DNA from: Beroe ovata
Lineage: Eukaryota; Ctenophora; Nuda; Beroida; Beroidae
DNA: 23,311 nucleotides
Direction: 5' to 3'
Assembly (NCBI GenBank): GCA_946803715.1
Contig: CAMPET010000475.1
Span: forward strand, 3,279 to 26,589
The notes beneath the pieces were generated by a model. The model worked only from the letters and a program-made list of their open reading frames with translations. It ran no database searches and was not told the origin of the DNA. Each line of letters begins with the position of its first letter. Within the stretch, counting starts at the first letter, position 1. Shown piece by piece: positions 1-8,500 of the stretch. A program made the position numbers and the translations under genes.

Positions 1-7
1 TGTATCG

Positions 8-161
8 GTGTTAACATGGGGTGGTAACAGTGTTAACATGGGGCGGTAACAGTGTTAACAACGGGCGGTAACAGTGTTAACATGGGATGGTAACAGTGTT
101 AACATGGGGTGGTAACAGTGTTAACATGGGGTGGCAATAGTGTTAACATGGGGTCGTACAT
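8..161. repeat. 22-bp tandem repeat, 7 copies
   Basis: The unit is GTGTTAACATGGGGTGGTAA plus CA, repeated seven times with a few substitutions. It probably continues beyond the left edge of the window. Confidence 0.93.
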
Positions 162-171
162 GAAACGACCG

Positions 172-262
172 AAGCTTCGGCTTCGGCTTCGGCTTCTGCA
201 AACTTCGGCACTTTTTTGACATTCGGCTTCGGCTTCGGCTTCGGCAAAATTTTGCCGAAGTT
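172..262. repeat. CTTCGG hexamer runs and a palindrome
   Basis: Two runs of CTTCGG separated by about 25 bp, ending in the perfect 22-bp palindrome at 239-260 (arms CTTCGGCAAAA). The minus-strand frame gives SRSRSR and AEAEAE, which is an artefact of the hexamer. Confidence 0.85.
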
Positions 263-2212
263 TGGCCGAAGTTTTTGAGGCACTAATATATTGAGAAATG
301 GTGATTTTGGGCTGCAAGTACTGCATTTATAAAAATCTGATTGGTAAACAATGAGTTGATTGGTAACCTACAAGGTGTTTGGGCTATACTAATGGGACTA
401 ATTCAATTTGATGCACTTTTAAACTCTTCAACATCACTGGTTAAGACCATGGTAAAAATAGATGCCAATGGCGCCAACTGAACTTGCTCTAAATACGCTG
501 AGCAAACTCCAATTTTCAGCTTCAAGCTTGATTCTAAGCCTCACTTTGAATGGATCATGGCTTATGGCATGCGCGAAAAATCTCAAATCATATTTGGAGT
601 TTGTCTTGTGATTTTGACGTGAATGACAAAGGAGGAAGACGTGAACAAATTTTTTGTCCAATATACCTACGGCTCAGTTGATATTCTTTTTGTACTCTAT
701 ACTACTAGCGACAGACCCCTGCCTTGATTGTTTCATATAGGCCCTAAAATTTTGCTGCCAATATAATGTTTTGTGCACCTGATACGATAAATAACACCTA
801 TTTCTGAATTTTTTTCCTGGGGCAGGGCCCCCAGACCCCTGCTGTGTGTTGCTCGCTTTGCTCGAAGCACAAAGTCCTTAGAAAGCAAGCTCCAAAAATT
901 TTTTTGATTGGCTCCTAAAAAACAAGTATATAGCCATGGTTTATTCTCAACCTAGTGGATGAAAAAATGTTCAAAGCCAGGTAAAATTTACTGAAAAATT
1001 CCCTACTGCACCTTTCATGCAAAATTATTCTTACCTAAGATGAAACTAAGATGCATCTCCCAACTCGTGCTTCAAATTATGGAGCCTTTCATGGAGTTTT
1101 AGAGTTAAAAAAAGTCATCTGAAAACCTTCAAAATTTAGCACGTAGCCGCAGTAATCTCTCTGGCTTCTGGGGGAGGTGCCCCCAGAATCCTGCTCAGGG
1201 TTACAGAACCTATTGTATGGAAGAACAAAATAAGATAGGGGAAGATAATATGGATTTCAAAAAGCCTTCAAGATTTGATTTAGATAAACTTTGCAGAGTT
1301 GCTGAGCGCTACTGCAGATTTGTGATTTTCAGAAGAATGGGATGAGCACTATAGTTTCTAGTGTTTCTTGATTGATTTGTCAAAGGACCCTTTCCTGGCG
1401 ATGCNTTTATATCATGTATTGCTAAATTGCTTGCTTATTCTTTCAATTGTAACTTTAATTGTATATGATTTGTAGAGTTTCTCCATGTTCGAGCCCCAGC
1501 TACCCTCACAGACAGCCAGACCAGCCTAGGCTGGCGGGATTTTCTCTATGATCCAGCTGGCATGCCCTTGCATGGCAAGGGCCAGGGTCGGGCGGCGACT
1601 AGACTGTACTTGTAGGGACGAACCCTATAAGTATACAATTAGCACTATGCGCTGGTGTTTACTAGGGGGCACTGAATTGCAGAGATATTAGGCGTTCGCG
1701 CGCGACGTTATTGTGCGAAAATTTGATTACGAACGGAATGTTGCGGAATAAATCAAATCATGCGTGCCTTTGATATTTGATTCCTGCGGTTTGGAGCCAG
1801 TATTGTATGCAATACTTAGATCATTGATATGGTGGATTGCATTTGCATCGTCTGTCATCATAATCGTACATAGACTCTATGATAGAGTTAGAGTCAGACA
1901 TAATCAAATGGCCTGGTCTGCGTCTTAGTTCCCCACAAGCGCAATAAAACGACCATGTGATCATCATTTCCTACGTATTTCTTACTCATTCTTAATCTTA
2001 TCGAATATGATACAATTACAAATACAAAAATTGATATCATCACTCAATCATCACAAATAATGAATCACAATGGAATCTTAGAATCACTATTAGCTTTGAC
2101 ATGGGACATGCATCAATTGTATCTCGCATGCAATAGTTATCATATTCATAGTACTAGAAGTCCTGAACCACAGTACACAGGTGATCCCATGCTCTTAGTC
2201 AATAGCTATAAT
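263..2212. other. No gene recognised; relics of repeats
   Basis: AT-rich DNA with short frames only. It contains GGGGG/CCCCC hairpins around 820-845 and 1165-1190 like those in repetitive elements. A GGCTGGCGGGATTTT stretch near 1530 is related to the MITE at 11952. A small hairpin lies at 1606-1637. No Kelch-like or other recognisable exon was found on either strand. Confidence 0.5.
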
Positions 2213-2313
2213 TCATTTGCTATGAACAGTAGCTTTGTTCAGAGCAGGAGCTACTTTTGCGACTTCAGGGTACTTTTCCACTGTGATTCTGTGGTACAGC
2301 TCCTGATAGGGAA
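2213..2313 (-). CDS. Possible alternative last exon of the RAG1-like gene
   Basis: If the donor at 2443 is used, an AATCAAG acceptor before 2313 gives a phase-matched 101-nt exon. It ends in TGA at 2215-2213 and has the peptide VPYQELYHRITVEKYPEVAK, then VAPALNKATVHSK. This would make an 891-aa protein. The peptide looks natural, but the acceptor has a poor pyrimidine tract and no AATAAA was seen nearby. Confidence 0.35.
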
Positions 2314-2411
2314 CTTGATTGTAGTACAATCAATCAGCAGCAAACCAGGAATTAAAATGACGATTCATTGAATCGTCATGAATCATTCAATTTCATGAAT
2401 CACTACTGTTT

Positions 2412-2566
2412 TTATAGTTGTTCTATTGTGATAATCAATGTACCTTCCTCTGTTTCTTCTTGTTGAATGACTTGTTGATGATATGACACGCTTCCAACTG
2501 GAGAACCTGGTGCGTGTTTATCAGATTCTTCTCCAGATTTCCTGAGAGTCAATGTGTCATAAGCGG
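2412..2566 (-). CDS. RAG1-like exon 18 (terminal)
   Basis: Residues 818-868 and a TAA at 2414-2412. Acceptor GTCAAGTAACAG. The tail (AYDTLTLRKSGEESDKHAP, later TLIITIEQL) is not recognised. A good internal donor (GAAG then GTACAT at 2443) would allow skipping to a possible exon at 2313-2213. Confidence 0.7.
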
Positions 2567-5500
2567 CTGTTACTTGACCAAAAAATATGGCCCCTCCCAT
2601 AAACCATTAGATTTCTCTATTGTTTCCACTATGACTGTGTTTTATCATATTCGCAGAATACCACCAGACCTCTAAAAGCCTGGAACTTCCGTATGTTCCT
2701 CCCCCTACCCATCACCATTTCCAGGCCATCCTCCGACAACGACTTGAGGCCACGAGAGTCGTTCTCTTCTATCCACTGCCATGAGTGGAACAGCACCTAA
2801 ACATATAAAATATTGAAATAGTAGTGAGTTAAGTATCCAAAGTATTGATCGAGCCCGTGAAATTCAATACAATCTGTCTCCCGGTACTCACGGTGTGAAG
2901 AGTCGGAGTGAAGCGGAAGAATCTCATCTTCTGAGTGATGAAAATCAGTAACTGTCTCGTGAGGAACTGATATTCTTTGATGTTGATTTTCTCATCACTG
3001 TTCAGAAGCTGAAATCATTATAATTATAGTACTATGTAGACCGTACTTCCGTTATAGATGATGTGCTCATAGAAATATAGTTTCGTAATATTGGTAGAAC
3101 TCGACATTCGTGACCCCTCCCCGTTCTCTATAATTATCTTTATCGTTACGTACAGTCAAGACCAAGAACATCTTATCCAAGAGTTCTTTGATGATTGGTC
3201 TATATTTGGCGTTCTTCATGCATCTGCTGATGGAATCACTGTTTTGGAAGAACGCCTTGGCTTGGTTTCCTACAAAGTCACAGATTATCATTATATAATT
3301 ATCGTCGCATATTATAATCGTCACAAGGAACTATCAATAATCTGAATAGGGCATTCATGGAAACCAGTATTGAATAATGAGTATGACTATGTTGTGATAC
3401 ATAAATATAAATTCCATAATTACCTACTAATCCACCACCAGTATTCCCAAGACCAATGTGTCGCACAGTTATTCCCGTTCTCCGTTTGATTCGATTTGCC
3501 ATCCGCTTGAAACCTTTGTCAAGCTGTTTCTTCGACTTAGATGGCAAATTGGAGATAGGGCTCAGCTTCTCGAATCCCTCCACACTAGAGTAGATCGGTA
3601 GTCAACAATATTGATATTGATGATTCTATTGTGATTTGTTGATGAGACTGAGACTGAGACTGAGAGAAGATGAATTTCATTTCGACACTTACAATTCGAT
3701 CTTAGCCATGTGATTAACCATTGTGCGACAGCAATTGATCCAGGAATGAAGTACCGTCATACTGTCCAATACAGTGAGGGGTTTGTCAGTGAAGTACTTT
3801 CTGATGGCGGCCGATTTGTACAAGCTGAATAATACAATAATTTAAAGAAATATCTTGCGTAAACCCAAAGGAAGGTTAAATTACAACGATAAATGACTCA
3901 ATCTGAAATGCTAAAAAACTTATTATATCAGTACTTCAATGATATACAATTACATGACGTACTTGTCATGAGCATATCTAAAGTACACGTTCTCTAGAGT
4001 CTGCTTCGCTTTTGCACAGTCATATTGCATCTCGTGAACCTGTGAGAGTTTTCAGCTCATGATCGGTTAAAGGGTCATTTTTCCCAAAACCAAATGAGAT
4101 TTGGTTGTTGAAGTCCGCAGCATCTGTGCGTCCTTTATTCTAAAGTCTGTGATATGAAAAAGAACGCGGCATATTCGTCAGACTGCCGCCACATCACGTG
4201 TAGAAACACTGTAGCTTTTTCTAGTGAGGTGGCGGCAGTCTGACGTATATGCCGCGTTCTTTTTCATATCACAGACTTTAGAATAAAGGACGCACAGATG
4301 CTGCGGACTTCAACAACCAAATCTCATTTGGTTTTGGGAAAAATATCCCTTTAACCGATCATGAGCTGAAAACTCTCACAGGTTCACGAGATGCAATATG
4401 ACTGTGCAAAAGCGAAGCAGACTCTAGAGAACGTGTACTTTAGATATGCTCATGACAAGTACGTCATGTAATTGTATATCATTGAAGTACTGATATAATA
4501 AGTTTTTTAGCATTTCAGATTGAGTCATTTATCGTTGTAATTTAACCTTCCTTTGGGTTTACGCAAGATATTTCTTTAAATTATTGTATTATTCAGCTTG
4601 TACAAATCGGCCGCCATCAGAAAGTACTTCACTGACAAACCCCTCACTGTATTGGACAGTATGACGGTACTTCATTCCTGGATCAATTGCTGTCGCACAA
4701 TGGTTAATCACATGGCTAAGATCGAATTGTAAGTGTCGAAATGAAATTCATCTTCTCTCAGTCTCAGTCTCAGTCTCATCAACAAATCACAATAGAATCA
4801 TCAATATCAATATTGTTGACTACCGATCTACTCTAGTGTGGAGGGATTCGAGAAGCTGAGCCCTATCTCCAATTTGCCATCTAAGTCCAAGAAACAGCTG
4901 GACAAAGGGTTCAAGCGGATGGCGAATCGAATCAAACGGAGAACGGGAATAACTGTGCGACACATTGGTCTTGGGAATACTGGTGGTGGATTAGTAGGTA
5001 ATTGGCATTTATATTTATGTATCACAACATAGTCATACTCATTACTCAATACTGGTTTCCATGAATGCCCTATTATTGATAGTTCCTTGTGACGATTATA
5101 ATATGTGACGACTATATAATGATAATCTGTGACCAACTTTGTAGGAAACCAAGCCAAGGCGTTCTTCCAGAACAGTGATTCCATCAGCAGATGCATGAAG
5201 AACGCCAAATATAGACCAATCATCAAAGAACTCTTGGATAAAATGTTCTTGGTCTTGACTGTACGTAACGATAAAGATAATTATAGAGAACGGGGAGGGG
5301 TCACGAATGTCGAGTTCTACCAATATTACGAAACTATATTTCTATGAGCACATCATCTATAACGGAAGTACGGTCTACATAGTACTATAATTATAATGAT
5401 TTCAGCTTCTGAACAGTGATGAGAAAANAGTGTTCTCTCTCTATATCTATATATATGGTCGTCACCCAAAAAACGACAAACACCCTCGATTTCGGCGATT

Positions 5501-8500
5501 TCAAGTCGCTATAACTTCGCCATTTTTCATCCGATTGACTTGAAACTTTGGTTGCCGCCACTCCATGGCCCAAATAGACGGAAAACGAAGTTTCATAACA
5601 ATCGGATATAAAGAAGTGGTGTTATTGATACTCGAAATTTGGCGAATCCGTAAAAACATATAGTAGGGTCTGGCAAGCGCCGCAGCTTTTCGCGCGTTAC
5701 ATAAACGCACAAGGCTCACCAAGTCGGCCCTTCGGGCCGCCTCGGTGAGCGAGCTCGCAAAAAGGGCCCTTCGGGCCCTTTTTGCTCGCACGGTCAACAT
5801 TCCCTACAGATGCCGCGGGGGGCTTGCCAGCCCCCTGATAAGATATATAGTTGTGTCCATTGTGTCCACTGTCCAATGATCATCGGTTATTCCAATTGAC
5901 GTCCAACTTCAATGAACAACAGTATGAAAATTTTGGTACTTTCGTTCATTGGTGTGCAATGGACACAATTTTCACTTTTCTATGTTCAGTGGACATGTTC
6001 AATCGACACAATGGATTCGATCTCGTTCATTTGAGTGGACACATTAATGTGTCCACTCACAATTGGACAATTGGACACAATCACAAATCTCACGACCATT
6101 TTGCCACAAAATCAATTCATTGTGTTTGTAAAACTTATTACCACTGGCAGAGCTCGAGAGGGATCTTTAGGCCGTGCACACCAATATTCGGAGATGTGCC
6201 AGTCACAGTGAATACAGTGTGCACCAGCCCGGCCAGACAGAATACCCCTCAACTTGCCATCAACCATGGATCGCTTTATGTTGAATGACACGTTGAGGTC
6301 CTTGCTGGCACCAGAGTCGTCTGTGCACTTGATTATCATCGAGGTCTGGTTCTTCGGGTACCTTGAATTGAACGAAGATAACATTCATGCAATAGAACCT
6401 ATCTATTTATGAATGCAGGTTCTGTAATATCAATCACACATTATGTAACTCATGAGGATGTCTCAGCCGTTAAAATATTGAAATGTAGCGGTTACAGTAG
6501 CTTGCTTTCCAATCGTCACATAACATTGTTACATCACACCTATTCGGTGCGTACTGCGTATTGCCCAAATTTCACTCGGCTTCGCCTCGAGAAATATGGC
6601 CAAATACGCACCTCATAGGTGTGATGTAACAGTATATTATTTTGCACTTTTATTCAAGTGAGGAATTGCAAGATTTATATCGGCCTAAACTCACAGCTCC
6701 ATCAATTCTTCGCATAATTCATAGTCCTCCTTTGATAGCACCAGAGCCAGTGGTTCTATCGAGAAGTTTGAGTTCGGGTAAGGATTCCGCCATATCGTTT
6801 TAGGCTGATCCTGCGATTGAGTATGTTACATACTTACACTGTAATACAGTCACTTAAGTAAAAAGAAACCCTTCAAACAGATACCATTATAAATATAAGT
6901 ATAACAATAACATAAAAGGAAGGCATTTTGATTAAAATCAGGGTCTTAAGTCGCATTTCCATACCCAACCACGCCCTGGCTACACCCAATTTGCTACTGA
7001 AAGTTGAAACAGTGATCATGGGAGGTTAGCATCGGCGGCAAATGTATGCTTGGTCGACGGTTTTTCAAAACACTTGACCTTTCACAACGCCCCGACCACG
7101 CCCTTATTCTGGAATTCATTGATAATCCATGGCTTTAAATTCTAATTAAGTCTTGAGTATATCATCATCATGACCCGTTGTTATCAATTTGTTCAATGTT
7201 CATAATCATTTTATGTATATAGAAGAAAACTAGGTTTTACGACTTAATTAAGGCACAAAATAAATGGAGGCAAGAGGATACTTTTCACTGACTTACCGGC
7301 TGTGAGGTGTCGATGATTTCTAGGACACAATAGCCCATAGTCACCATCTTTCTCAGTTTCTCTTTGATATGGATCTGGTTGCCAGCCCCATCCAGTCCGT
7401 CTTTGATGTTGAGCTGGATACAATCAACGTCATCGGGAATGAGGCCAGCAACACTCATATTCTTGGTGACTGCAAGTTTCATCAAATTTGAAGGTAATAG
7501 GAAGATGATAAATTGATAAAAGAAGGAAAACTATGTACCTATAAGTATGCATTCTATCGGTAGAGAAAGCGCCGATCGAAAAATACCTTTTCTGAGTGAA
7601 TCAGGATAAGTTACATGGGCCATTGTGTTGACAGTTTTTCCTTTGATTACCTTAGGTCTGAAAATAGTCTTGAGTTCGACAAATGAGTAGTACCATAATT
7701 ATAACTGCCTTATTTTGGGCCAAGGCCGCAACAGTCCAATAAATCATCATTTTAATATCATGTAAAGGGCGGATCCGCATTTTGCATTGAACTAAAATCA
7801 TATGAGGATATGAAGTCACTCCTATCTTACCTCCCAATCTTGACAGGCGTTGTGATGCTCTCCTTGGTTTTGGCCAGTTTGAATCTGCCAGGCAGGACAA
7901 ACGCGGTATTTTCAGAGATGAACTTTCGCAATTTGTCTGTCTGTAGGTCAGATAGCCTGGCATGGACCTTGAAACTCTGCAGGGATTTATAGTTATCAAT
8001 TTCCAGTAATCATAGGATATTGCAGCTGACATTGATGCTGAAAGGAACCATAATTAGATAATTGTAATATCTCAGAATACGCATGCGTCAACGCTGAATT
8101 CATCAACTAATACTATACTGTTTACCATCAACTTGAGAGGATCGATGGATTGCGGCTTGGGCTCTATTCTCTTCCGCACCGTATCACAGTATACTCCGTA
8201 TTTTTGATCTTTTTCCCGGAGCATTTCAGCGATTATATCCAGAGATTCCAGCTCAGTGCCATCACCCAAGCCATCTTCGTTCATCATCTGTAGATTCATA
8301 ATGGTAATATTTTGTACTTTGATATCAATATGCTAAAAATGCGCGCATATCTCTATTAATATTATAATTTGGCATTCTCTCTTTTATTATGGACTCTGTG
8401 TTATTCTGACTAGGCTTTCAATTTCGGTGAAAAAAGTGTGAAGTAATACGAAAATAGTGTGAGGTAATACTTATTCGGGAAAAGTGTGATGTAATACGAA

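Larger units (their letters stand above)
2987..5427. repeat. 2.44 kb palindrome with ~1.2 kb arms
   Basis: The left arm (2987-4206) and right arm (4218-5427) are reverse complements around an 11-nt loop at 4207-4217. By eye they are about 98% identical. Copies of exons 12-15 have equal lengths in both arms, and introns 12, 13 and 15 are equal too (138, 108 and 145 nt). Intron 14 differs by 7 bp (154 versus 147). Substitutions are visible in exon 14 and near 4078/4346. The outer end falls inside exon 16, and an N at 5428 marks the right junction. Confidence 0.95.

Noticed and set aside
2060-2371. 103-codon plus-strand frame starting MNHNGILESL
   Set aside because: No recognisable motif. It overlaps, on the other strand, the candidate alternative last exon, which has better phase support.
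4270-4400. Open frame just before exon 12 in both palindrome arms (NKGRTDAADFNNQISFGF...)
   Set aside because: It is out of phase with exon 12, and no donor links it. The exon 12 acceptor lies at its end, so it reads as intron.
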